From Cellulomonas terrae (GTDB lineage Bacteria; Actinomycetota; Actinomycetes; Actinomycetales; Cellulomonadaceae): a stretch of 64,000 nucleotides of DNA. The notes under the pieces are model-generated. The model made no database searches, was not told where the DNA came from, and worked only from the letters and a program-made list of their open reading frames with translations. A program made the translations under genes and the position numbers. Of this stretch, positions 28,096 to 35,295 are shown piece after piece (positions within the stretch are counted from its first letter, which is position 1; the number at the start of each line of letters is the position of its first letter). The DNA lies in contig NZ_BJWH01000003.1 of NCBI RefSeq assembly GCF_007990265.1, forward strand, positions 62,001 through 126,000, given 5' to 3'.

Positions 28096-28407
28096 TCATG
28101 CCCCCACAGACGACGCGGGCTGCGGAGCGGCCGCATTGCGCCGATCAAGCAGCTTGGCCAGCTTCTTGCGCGGCAGCCGCCCGGCGCTGAAGTACGCACC
28201 GTCGACCAGCACGAGCGGGTTCATCGCGGGACGGTGCAGTGCGACCAGCGACGCCCCCTCCGCGGACTCCAGCTCGACCACCCGCACCGCGAGGGGCAGC
28301 GTCGAGGACAGGTCGGCGAGCGCCTCGACAGCGTCGTCACAGAGATGGCACGCCTCGGCGTGGACGACGACCACCGGTACTGGTGGGGTCGAGGTCGGCT
28401 CGTTCAC
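28096..28407 (-). CDS. Glutaredoxin-like thiol protein (copy 2)
   Basis: A 103-residue thioredoxin-fold protein with CHLC in VHAEACHLCDDAVEAL and the ending NPLVLVDGAYFSAGRLPRKK shared with copy 1 at 14908. Cytosolic. Probable electron donor to the CcdA protein encoded next. The element at 28485 lies between it and the divergent TCS 2. Confidence 0.87.
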   Translation of the reverse strand: MNEPTSTPPVPVVVVHAEACHLCDDAVEALADLSSTLPLAVRVVELESAEGASLVALHRPAMNPLVLVDGAYFSAGRLPRKKLAKLLDRRNAAAPQPASSVGA

Positions 28408-28484
28408 GGGGTCTCCAGCGGGTGGTGGGTTTCAGTACTGGCACCACACTCTCCGGCTCACGCTTTGCCTGCCGTCGCGGTTCG

Positions 28485-28500
28485 ATGAGCGTTTGATGAA
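28485..28500. promoter_or_regulatory. 11-bp-period direct repeat, element 6
   Basis: ATGAG at 28485 and ATGAA at 28496, 11 bp apart (GATGAGCGTTTGATGAAG). It lies in the divergent region between the glutaredoxin-CcdA operon and the TCS 2 response regulator. Confidence 0.6.
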
Positions 28501-28562
28501 GTCATCGAGCTGGGCTCTGTGGTCCCGCGAGGCGGCCGCCGGTGCCAGCCACAATGGGCTTC

Positions 28563-29279
28563 ATGGCCATCCAGACACCGTCGCCACGACGCGCACTCGT
28601 GATCGACGACGAGAAGGCCTTGGCCACACTCGTCGCCGGCTACCTCGAACGGGACGGGTTCGAGGTGCACCTCGCCTACGACGGCCCCGAGGGCCTCGAC
28701 GCTGCCCGGTCGGTCGATCCGGACGTCGTCGTGCTGGACCTGGGACTTCCGGGGCTCGACGGCGTCGAGGTCTGCCGCCAGCTGCGCACCTTCTCCGACT
28801 GCTACGTGGTGATGCTCACCGCCAGGGCCGACGAGATCGACACCTTGATCGGCCTGTCGGTCGGAGCCGACGACTACATGACCAAACCGTTCAGCCCCCG
28901 CGAGCTCCAGGCGAGGATCGCCGCCCTGCTCCGCCGTCCGCGGCGCGCTGCTCATGGCATCGAGTCACCGAGCGACCCGCTGCGCATCGGCGCCCTCTCG
29001 ATCGACCTGCCCGCCCGCGAGGTGCTCCTGGAGGGCCAGCCTGTGCCACTCACGCGGACGGAGTTCAACGTGCTCGCAGCCCTTGCCGCCAGCCCGCACA
29101 TCGTCTTCACCCGCCGCGTCTTGATCGAGGCCGTCTGGGGGGACAACTGGGTCGGCGACGAGCACCTGGTCGACGTCCACGTGCTGCACGTGCGGCAGAA
29201 GCTCGGCGACACGGCGGACGCCCAGCGGTACATCCGCACCGTCCGAGGCATCGGCTACCGCATCGGAACCGGCGGATGA
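28563..29279 (+). CDS. OmpR-family response regulator (TCS 2)
   Basis: A 238-residue regulator closely similar to the one at 21803. It has acidic pocket LVIDDEK, phospho-Asp in VVVLDLGLPGLDG, DDYMTKPFSPREL, and the recognition helix DEHLVDVHVLHVRQKLGD, identical except one residue. ATG 28563 follows ACAATGGG (28551-28558) by four bases with no Shine-Dalgarno. This suggests a -10 box and leaderless translation; ATG 28554 is the alternative. Overlaps the kinase start. Confidence 0.92.
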   Translation: MAIQTPSPRRALVIDDEKALATLVAGYLERDGFEVHLAYDGPEGLDAARSVDPDVVVLDLGLPGLDGVEVCRQLRTFSDCYVVMLTARADEIDTLIGLSVGADDYMTKPFSPRELQARIAALLRRPRRAAHGIESPSDPLRIGALSIDLPAREVLLEGQPVPLTRTEFNVLAALAASPHIVFTRRVLIEAVWGDNWVGDEHLVDVHVLHVRQKLGDTADAQRYIRTVRGIGYRIGTGG

Positions 29280-30394
29280 GATGGCCGGGAGAGTCCCGAC
29301 GGGGGCTGGCTGGCCGGCTCATGGCAGCGCTGACCCTCGTGGTCGTGGCAGGCGGGATCACCGCGTGGATCGTCGCAGGAGCGGTTGGCCCGGCGGTCTT
29401 CCACGAGCACATGGTCGAGGCCGGAGTCGAGGCCGAGCCCATGGCCGTAATGCACGCCGAGGAAGCGTTCCAGTCGGCCAGCGCTTTGGCCCTCGCCATC
29501 GCGCTCGCGGCGTCCGTGGTCGCGTCGTTGGCTGTGAGCCTGTTCCTGACACGGCGCATCGCGTCCTCCCTCGGCACCCTGTCCGCGGCGACGACCCGCA
29601 TCGCGGCGGGGCATCTCGACTCACGCGTGGCCCGTCCGTCGCTCGGTGTCGAGTTCGATCAGCTCGCCGATGCGTTCAACGACATGGCGCGCCAGCTCGA
29701 GGAGAGCGACGCGCTGCGACAGCGCCTGCTCGCGGACGTGGCTCACGAGGTCCGCACTCCTGTCGCGGTCATCGGCGCCTACCTCGAGGGACTGGAGGAC
29801 GGGGTGGCCACTCTGACGCCGCAGACCGTGAGGGTGCTGCGCGACCAGGGCACCCGTCTGGCGCGCCTCGCGGCGGACCTCGCGGCGGTGACAAAGGCGG
29901 AACAGGGGGCGCGCAACCTGGTTCTCGCGCCTACCTCCCCTGACGCACTCCTGACCACGGCGTTCGACGCCGCCAAGGGCCGGTACGTCACCGCGGGTGT
30001 CGATCTCACCCTGAACGTCGAACCGGGGCTGCCCACCCTCGCGGTCGACGCCGATCGGATGAGCCAGGTCCTGGGGAATCTGCTCGACAACGCATTGCGC
30101 CACACCCCGCAGGGCGGATCGGTGCGCCTCGGTGGCCGCCTGACGGAGGACCGTCGCGTCCGGCTGACGGTCGCTGACACCGGCGAGGGCATCGACCCCG
30201 GCCAGCTGGGCCTCGTCTTCGAACGCTTCTACAGGGTGGACACGGCCCGCGACCGGGACCGCGGCGGTTCGGGGATCGGCCTGGCGATCGTTCGCGCGAT
30301 CGTCCAGGCGCACGGCGGCACAGTGACGGCCCAGAGCGCGGGGCTGGGCCAGGGGTCGACGTTCGACGTCGAACTGCCTGCCGCGCCGCGCTGA
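29276..30394 (+). CDS. Sensor histidine kinase (TCS 2)
   Basis: A 372-residue kinase, equal in length to the TCS 1 kinase. TM1 is at about residues 15-38. The external loop contains FHEHMVEAGVEAEPMAVM and HAEEAF; TM2 is at about 65-90. HAMP, H-box LADVAHEVRTPVAVIGAY, N-box MSQVLGNLLDNALRH, DTGEGID and GSGIGLAIVRA follow. The conserved FHEH...HAEEAF loop suggests that both kinases sense the same kind of ligand; extra Met residues here fit copper. Confidence 0.92.
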   Translation: MRWPGESRRGLAGRLMAALTLVVVAGGITAWIVAGAVGPAVFHEHMVEAGVEAEPMAVMHAEEAFQSASALALAIALAASVVASLAVSLFLTRRIASSLGTLSAATTRIAAGHLDSRVARPSLGVEFDQLADAFNDMARQLEESDALRQRLLADVAHEVRTPVAVIGAYLEGLEDGVATLTPQTVRVLRDQGTRLARLAADLAAVTKAEQGARNLVLAPTSPDALLTTAFDAAKGRYVTAGVDLTLNVEPGLPTLAVDADRMSQVLGNLLDNALRHTPQGGSVRLGGRLTEDRRVRLTVADTGEGIDPGQLGLVFERFYRVDTARDRDRGGSGIGLAIVRAIVQAHGGTVTAQSAGLGQGSTFDVELPAAPR

Positions 30395-30464
30395 TCGGCT
30401 GCCCGACGATGGGCGCTGGCCGTAGCGCTCGCGCCGGGAATCCTCTCGGCGGGTCGGTCTGGCG

Positions 30465-30728
30465 TCAGCCGCGCAGTCGCCCGTCAGGACGCCGTGCGCC
30501 GAAGGCCTTCTGCTCGGGCGTCCCGTTCCTGCGCGAATCGCGCCCCGAGTCCTCCGGGGCGCTCTGATGTTCCTCAGAGCGCATCGTGAAGAGCATCACG
30601 ACCAACATCGCAGGGCAGACCAGCACGAACGCCCAGAGCAGCGCATCGGTCGCGCTGACGCCGAAGAGGAGAAGCCCGACGAGGGCCACGCCTCCCGCGA
30701 TGAGCATGTACGTGATGTGACGCTTCAT
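30465..30728 (-). CDS. DUF2933-like small membrane protein (copy 1)
   Basis: An 87-residue protein starting MKRHITYMLIAGGVALVGLL. Two transmembrane helices, then MLFTMRSEEHQSAPEDSGRD and a polar tail. The helical pair resembles the DUF2933 protein at 34514 (GVLLLFG...A..ALRYAILLACPLMM versus GLLLFGVSATDALLWAFVLV). Start overlaps the SHOCT gene stop (ATGA). Function unknown; family members recur with copper genes. Confidence 0.78.
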   Translation of the reverse strand: MKRHITYMLIAGGVALVGLLLFGVSATDALLWAFVLVCPAMLVVMLFTMRSEEHQSAPEDSGRDSRRNGTPEQKAFGARRPDGRLRG

Positions 30729-30967
30729 CGGTACCCCTCCTTCGCTACGGTCGACGCCGCGTCGAGCTCGCCCACCAGTGACCTGTACGTCTCCGGACCG
30801 ATCTCTCCCGAGGCGAGACGGCCGTCGAGCGTGGTGCGGGCGTCGCCGGCGCCCTGCGTCGGGAACATGCGACTCACCGCCCACACTGCGAGCCCCACGA
30901 CGACCGCCCAGAACGCGACCATCGTCACCCAGCCCCCCGCACTCATCTGAGCGCACCACGGAAGCAT
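30725..30967 (-). CDS. Small membrane protein with SHOCT domain (copy 2)
   Basis: An 80-residue protein beginning MLPWCAQMSAGGWVTM. One transmembrane helix (VAFWAVVVGLAVWAVSRMF), then SHOCT motif LDGRLASGEIGPETYRSLVG. GGGAGGAG sits 6 nt before ATG 30967; an ATG 6 bp earlier abuts it and is rejected. Paralogue of 20677. First gene of a two-gene operon with the DUF2933 protein. Confidence 0.82.
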   Translation of the reverse strand: MLPWCAQMSAGGWVTMVAFWAVVVGLAVWAVSRMFPTQGAGDARTTLDGRLASGEIGPETYRSLVGELDAASTVAKEGYR

Positions 30968-31052
30968 GGCCATCTCCTCCCGTTCGATCGGACGCCGTCC
31001 GGCATCTATGGCTCACTCTCGCGAGCGGCCATCAAGAACGGAGCGGCAATCG

Positions 31053-31068
31053 ATGAAGAGGCGCTGAA
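31053..31068. promoter_or_regulatory. 11-bp-period direct repeat, element 7
   Basis: ATGAA at 31053 and CTGAA at 31064, 11 bp apart (GATGAAGAGGCGCTGAAG), about 85 bp upstream of the SHOCT/DUF2933 operon. Confidence 0.5.
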
Positions 31069-31069
31069 G

Positions 31070-31440
31070 ATTCCAACGAGTCCCTTTTCCGGCTCGTCCA
31101 GGAGGTTCTCCGGACCCAGGCTCTGCGCCGCCATCGTCGACCGCTCACCTCGGTTGGAACGTGATCGACACCAGCGCGACGCCCTACCGACTCGCGAACA
31201 CCCGCGCCCAGCGGCCTGGCAGAGCCCTTGGGTGTCGCGCGTGCTTGTGCGAGCCTGGCGGGAACGAGGAGGCGTCACGCACGCGGGAAACGGTCAAGAT
31301 GCGCTGCAACCGACGCCAGCCTGCGGTTGCTGTGGGCGTGAGGCGAGCCGGCTTGCTGAGCTGGGGTCGACGCTCCGATTGTTCATCTGCCGACCGTGCG
31401 CGCTCTGGGCGTGGCGGCGGGCGGCGCGCCGCCGACGAGG
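31070..31440. other. Stretch without an intact gene; zinc-finger gene fragment
   Basis: About 370 bp between element 7 and merR with no complete gene. On the plus strand 31316-31441 encodes PACGCCGREASRLAELGSTL then FICRPCALWAWRRAARRRR. This matches the CxCCG...L...CxxCA...L...R layout of the protein at 44887. It lacks a good start and runs on into the merR gene on the other strand. It is probably a truncated paralogue left by rearrangement. Confidence 0.45.
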
Positions 31441-31839
31441 TCAGACGGTCGGTATGACGTCGCAGACGCCGTCCTCGCGGCAGGTCGCCGGGTCGAGGGT
31501 GGCGGCGCGGTCCCGGAGCCGCCGGACCTCCACGCGCGTCGCCTCCAGCTCCCTGATGCGCTCGTCGAGCGCGGCGGCGTGCCGGTTCAGCAGAGCGGTG
31601 ACGTGCCCGCAGGGTGGGCCCTCGTCGTCCCGGACCTCGATGACCGTACGAATCTCAGCAAGGGTGAGCCCGGCCGCCTGGGCGGCGCGGACGAAGCGGA
31701 GGCGCGCAAGCGCGGGCTCGTCGTAGTCCCGGTAGCCCGACGCGGTCCGGGCGGGCCCGGGCAGGAGCCCGGCCTGCTCGTAGAACCGCAACGTCTTCGT
31801 GGTCAGGCCAGCGCGCTCCGCCAGTTCCCCGATCTGCAT
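31441..31839 (-). CDS. merR: MerR-family metal-responsive regulator
   Basis: A 132-residue MerR protein. The N-terminal winged helix is MQIGELAERAGLTTKTLRFY. A dimerisation coiled coil with PPCGHVTALLNRHAAALDER follows, and C-terminal cysteines in DPATCREDGVCDV. The Cys positions (about 77, 119, 124) match mercury/heavy-metal-binding members rather than redox or drug sensors. Divergent from the mercuric reductase gene, with a MerR-type long-spacer promoter between. The exact metal is inferred from the merA neighbour. Confidence 0.85.
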   Translation of the reverse strand: MQIGELAERAGLTTKTLRFYEQAGLLPGPARTASGYRDYDEPALARLRFVRAAQAAGLTLAEIRTVIEVRDDEGPPCGHVTALLNRHAAALDERIRELEATRVEVRRLRDRAATLDPATCREDGVCDVIPTV

Positions 31840-31856
31840 CCCCGCATGCTACGGCC

Positions 31857-31888
31857 TTGACCTTGACCTGCGCTGGAACGTCTACGGT
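31857..31888 (+). promoter_or_regulatory. MerR-type promoter of merA
   Basis: -35 TTGACC at 31857-31862 and -10 TACGGT at 31883-31888 are separated by 20 bp, longer than the 17 bp optimum and typical of MerR-activated promoters. The merA ATG begins 7 bp after the -10, so the transcript is probably leaderless or nearly so. A second TTGACC overlaps at 31863 but gives a 14-bp spacer. Confidence 0.65.
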
Positions 31889-31894
31889 CCGCCG

Positions 31895-33268
31895 ATGGAC
31901 ACCATGTGGGACCTCGTCGTCATCGGCAGCGGAGGCGCGGCGATGGCCGCCGGGATCGAGGCACGCTCACGCGGAAGGTCCGTCCTCCTGGTCGAGCACG
32001 GAGCGCTGGGCGGGACGTGCCTCAACGTCGGGTGCGTGCCGAGCAAGAACCTGCTCGCGGCCGCCGGGCGTCGGCACCGCGCCTCAGTCAACCCGTTCCC
32101 GAGCACACCGACCAACGCCGGGGGCGTGGACCTCCAGGCGCTCATGGCACAGAAGCAGGAGCTGATCGACCGGCTGCGGCAGGCCAAGTACACCAACGTC
32201 GCCGACGCGCACGGCTTCCCCATCCGCACCGGCCACGCCCGCTTCGTCGACGAGCAGACGCTCCAGGTCGGCGGCGAGACGGTCGCCGCTGCCGCCTACG
32301 TCGTGGCAACCGGGTCGACTGCACACACGGCGGACCTGCCGGGCATGGGCACACTGGATCCGCTGACCAGCACAACGGCGATGGAGCTGCCTGCCCTCCC
32401 CGCGTCGATGGTGGTGCTCGGCGGTGGGGACGTCGGGCTGGAGCAGGCTCAGCTGTGGGCGCACCTGGGCGTCCAGGTCACCCTGGTTGGCCGGCTCGCG
32501 CCGCGCGCCGAACCGGAGGTCGCGGACGTGCTTCGGGCCGTGTTCGCCGACGACGGCATTGCGGTCGTCGAGGAGCGCGCGGTCGAGGTCGAGCAGACCG
32601 CCGCCGGCACCGTGCTGGTGCGCACCGATCGGGGCACCGAGGTGAGCGGGCAGCGCCTCCTGGTGGCAACCGGCCGGCACGCGAACACGGACAGCCTTGG
32701 ACTCGACGCCGCCGGTGTCACGACGAACGACCGCGGCTTCATCACGGTTGACGAGCACCAGCGCACCAGCAACCCGCGGATCTACGCTGCTGGCGACGTG
32801 TCCGGCGCTCCCCAGCACGTCTACGTCGCGGCTCAGACTGGGCACGTCGCTGCCGCCGGCGCGCTCGGCGAACCCGGCACCGTCGACTACCGCGGCCTGC
32901 CAGCGGTGACGTTCACGAACCCCCAGCTGGCATCCGTCGGGCTCACCGAGGCCCAAGCTCTCGCGGTCGGGCACGACTGCGACTGCCGAGTCCTCCGCGC
33001 CGGAGACATCCCCAGGGCGCTCGTCAACCGCGACCCCCACGGGGTCCTCAAGCTCGTCGTCGACGCCCGCACTCGCAAGATCCTCGGGGTCCACGCTGCA
33101 CTCGACGGCGCCGGGGACGTGATTCTCGCCGCGACCTACGCGGTCAAGTACGGCCTCAGCGTCGACGACGTCGCCGACACCTGGGCGCCATATCTGACGA
33201 TGAGCGAGTCACTGCGGATCTGCGCAGGACTGTTCCGTAGCGACAAGCCCACGAGCTGCTGCGCGTGA
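31895..33268 (+). CDS. merA: Mercuric reductase-type flavoprotein
   Basis: A 457-residue pyridine-nucleotide disulfide reductase. It has FAD loop VIGSGGAAMAAGIEA, redox pair in GGTCLNVGCVPSKN, NAD loop VVLGGGDVGLEQAQL, FAD segment YAAGDVSG and C-terminal vicinal cysteines (TSCCA). The CC tail delivers Hg(II) to the active site in MerA, and distinguishes this from lipoamide dehydrogenase. No N-terminal HMA domain. Reduces Hg(II) to volatile Hg(0). No merT/merP transport genes are in the window. Confidence 0.9.
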   Translation: MDTMWDLVVIGSGGAAMAAGIEARSRGRSVLLVEHGALGGTCLNVGCVPSKNLLAAAGRRHRASVNPFPSTPTNAGGVDLQALMAQKQELIDRLRQAKYTNVADAHGFPIRTGHARFVDEQTLQVGGETVAAAAYVVATGSTAHTADLPGMGTLDPLTSTTAMELPALPASMVVLGGGDVGLEQAQLWAHLGVQVTLVGRLAPRAEPEVADVLRAVFADDGIAVVEERAVEVEQTAAGTVLVRTDRGTEVSGQRLLVATGRHANTDSLGLDAAGVTTNDRGFITVDEHQRTSNPRIYAAGDVSGAPQHVYVAAQTGHVAAAGALGEPGTVDYRGLPAVTFTNPQLASVGLTEAQALAVGHDCDCRVLRAGDIPRALVNRDPHGVLKLVVDARTRKILGVHAALDGAGDVILAATYAVKYGLSVDDVADTWAPYLTMSESLRICAGLFRSDKPTSCCA

Positions 33269-33326
33269 CCGACAAGCAGCAAGGGCGGCCCGACCGCGGC
33301 AGATGACGGCTCGCGCTCGCCGTCTA

Positions 33327-33353
33327 GGCCGTCCCCTGCGGGACGAGACGGCC
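33327..33353 (+). terminator. Possible terminator hairpin after merA
   Basis: GGCCGTC and GACGGCC flank an inner GTCCC/GGGAC pair, forming a GC-rich stem about 60 bp after the merA stop. A second small dyad (GACGGC/GCCGTC) lies at 33305-33324. No U-run follows, so a factor-independent terminator is only possible. The rest of 33269-33576 holds element 8 and the lgt promoter region, with no further gene seen. Confidence 0.35.
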
Positions 33354-33456
33354 GCGTAGGCGGCTAACGGGGCTGGTTCGTCCTGCAAGGGCCGGTAACG
33401 CGGCCAGAACGGCGATGGCCTGACTACACGATGCCATCGCCCGTGCTCGAGTGACT

Positions 33457-33472
33457 TTCATCGAACGTTGAT
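33457..33472. promoter_or_regulatory. 11-bp-period direct repeat, element 8
   Basis: On the minus strand ATCAA and ATGAA are 11 bp apart (GATCAACGTTCGATGAAAG). It lies about 105 bp before the lgt start. Confidence 0.55.
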
Positions 33473-33576
33473 CGCACGCCAGCCGGACCGGAGGGCATCA
33501 GGGCCCAGCGTGGTCGTCGGGCGCCCCGTCGCGCCATCGGCCGACGGCACCGCCGCCGGGTCCAGGAGGGAGACAC

Positions 33577-34380
33577 GTGCTACCGGTGCTGTTCTCGATC
33601 GGCAGCTTCCACGTCCAGAGCTACGGCGTCAGCAAGGCCGTCGCTGCGATCGTGGCGATCTGGCTGCTCGGTCGTGCGTTCGCGCGCCTCCGTCTGCCGA
33701 AGGAGTCTGCGACCACGCTCGTGCTGTGGGCCACCATCTGGGGGTTCGTCGGCGCCAAGGCCTATTACGTCTTGGAGCACCTGTCCGACTTCAGCTTGCA
33801 CCACCTGGGCGGCATGGGCTTCACCTGGTACGGCGGTCTGATCGGCGGTGTCATCGCGGCACTCGTGGTCATCCGGCGCCACGGCCTGCCCGCGGCCGAG
33901 GTGGCGGGCGCCGCGGCAGCGCCGCTCGCCCTCGCCTACGGCATCGGTCGGATTGGCTGCTTCCTGTCCGGAGACGGGACCTACGGCACACCCACTGCGC
34001 TGCCGTGGGGCGTCGCCTTTCCCGACGGCGTCGTTCCGTCGACCGTGCCGGTGCATCCGACGCAGCTGTACGAGACCGTCGCCGCCGTGCTGATCGCTGT
34101 GATCCTCTGGCGCCTCGAGCGCCGCCTGGCGCCGGTCGGGGTCTTCGGCGCCTACCTCGTGCTCTCCGGCATCTCCCGATTCCTCGTGGAGTTCCTGCGC
34201 ATCAACACCCCGGTGCTCGGCGGACTGACACAACCCCAGCTGTGGGCGGTGGTCGGCGTCGTGGTCGGTGGTGTGGCAATCGCGCGGGCCGGTCTGCGCG
34301 TCGAACACCGTCAGTCGCGGCCGATCGCACCCGCCACGTTGGCGCCCACGCATGAGTCCGGCGTTCAGCCGGTTTCTTGA
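33577..34380 (+). CDS. lgt: Prolipoprotein diacylglyceryl transferase
   Basis: A 267-residue membrane enzyme that attaches diacylglyceryl to lipobox cysteines. Lgt signature residues are present: MGFTWYGGLIGG, GRIGCFLSGDG, VPVHPTQLYET. About seven transmembrane helices. GTG start at 33577 with AGGAGG upstream. Position inside a metal island and under element 8 suggests an accessory copy serving island lipoproteins such as the DUF305 protein; whether a second lgt exists elsewhere is not visible here. Confidence 0.93.
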   Translation: MLPVLFSIGSFHVQSYGVSKAVAAIVAIWLLGRAFARLRLPKESATTLVLWATIWGFVGAKAYYVLEHLSDFSLHHLGGMGFTWYGGLIGGVIAALVVIRRHGLPAAEVAGAAAAPLALAYGIGRIGCFLSGDGTYGTPTALPWGVAFPDGVVPSTVPVHPTQLYETVAAVLIAVILWRLERRLAPVGVFGAYLVLSGISRFLVEFLRINTPVLGGLTQPQLWAVVGVVVGGVAIARAGLRVEHRQSRPIAPATLAPTHESGVQPVS

Positions 34381-34513
34381 GCGGTTCTTGACCCGACCTC
34401 AGCACTCCATGCGTGCCTCACGCAGGACGCTGCAAGCAGCCGGTTCTCCTGTGTTGTGCAGTCGGGCGACCGTGTGAACGACAGCAGACCGCGGACCTAG
34501 ATCGAAGGAGTCG

Positions 34514-34771
34514 ATGACCATGAACCACAGCGGGCTCGGGCATGTGAAGTGGATGGCGCTGACAGCGGCAGGGTTGTTCGGTGTCCTCCTGCTCTTCGGC
34601 AACTCGGCTGGGGAGGCCCTGCGGTACGCCATCCTCCTCGCCTGCCCGCTCATGATGGTCGGGATGATGTTCGGCGGACACTCCGGACACGGCACTCAGG
34701 GCAGCGACGAGGCGAGTGCACCCCGGCAGGGCGACGTGGACGAACCCGTCGGCCACCGCCACACCTCGTAG
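34514..34771 (+). CDS. DUF2933-like small membrane protein (copy 2)
   Basis: An 85-residue protein with two transmembrane helices after HSGLGHVKWMALTAAGLFGV. A Met/His-rich end follows (MMVGMMFGGHSGHGTQG, final GHRHTS), a likely copper-contacting composition. GAAGGAG is 3 nt before ATG 34514 and 9 nt before ATG 34520, so the second may be the true start. Lies downstream of lgt and before the copZ operon. Confidence 0.8.
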   Translation: MTMNHSGLGHVKWMALTAAGLFGVLLLFGNSAGEALRYAILLACPLMMVGMMFGGHSGHGTQGSDEASAPRQGDVDEPVGHRHTS

Positions 34772-34838
34772 CACCCCTGCCTCCGCGCCGGGACACCACC
34801 CGCTTGACCTCACCTGGTGGGGTCAACCGTCTCGACAC

Positions 34839-34855
34839 ATACCCCTAGGGGGTAT
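34839..34855. promoter_or_regulatory. CsoR-type operator before copZ-copA
   Basis: ATACCCCTAGGGGGTAT, identical over 17 bp to the box at 26114, 43 bp before the copZ ATG. Expected to hold the copper chaperone/exporter operon off until Cu(I) is bound. Confidence 0.88.
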
Positions 34856-34898
34856 CGTCGGGCATCGTCAGCACACACACACGCCAGAGGAGTACGCC

Positions 34899-35123
34899 AT
34901 GAGCACCACCAACTACGAGGTCACCGGGATGACCTGCGGCCACTGCGTCTCGTCCGTCACGGCCGAGATCACCAAGCTCGCCGGAGTGCAGAGCGTCGAC
35001 GTCGCTCTGGTGCGGGACGGCACGTCTCGCGTAGTCGTCAGCAGCGACGCACACCTCTCGCTGGACGACGTCCGCGCGGCCGTGGACGAGGCGGGATACG
35101 AGCTCGTCGGCGAGTCGGCGTGA
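34899..35123 (+). CDS. copZ: Copper chaperone, HMA domain
   Basis: A 74-residue single heavy-metal-associated domain with Cu(I) site GMTCGHC at residues 10-16 and fold strands NYEVTGMT, SVDVALV, SRVVVSS. It carries Cu(I) in the cytosol to the ATPase encoded two genes downstream. AGAGGAG precedes the ATG. Confidence 0.93.
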   Translation: MSTTNYEVTGMTCGHCVSSVTAEITKLAGVQSVDVALVRDGTSRVVVSSDAHLSLDDVRAAVDEAGYELVGESA

Positions 35124-35275
35124 ACGATGCCGGCCGGCTCGCAGCCTTCGGGCTCGCGCTCGCAGCGGCACTCGGCGCCGGCCTCGGCGCCGGGGCCGCG
35201 GTCGGGCCGATCGACATGGCCCCGTCACCGTCGACCGTGAATCAGAGCGGTGACATGCCTTCCGACCACGACTGA
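35120..35275 (+). CDS. Short exported peptide between copZ and copA
   Basis: A 51-residue protein. GTG start overlaps the copZ stop. Hydrophobic segment [20 protein letters not shown] is a signal or anchor, followed by [20 protein letters not shown]. It resembles the N-terminus of longer actinobacterial exported proteins in copper operons and may be a minimal or truncated version. Function unknown. Confidence 0.6.
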   Translation: MNDAGRLAAFGLALAAALGAGLGAGAAVGPIDMAPSPSTVNQSGDMPSDHD

Positions 35276-35295
35276 CCCACCAGAACGGAGATCCG

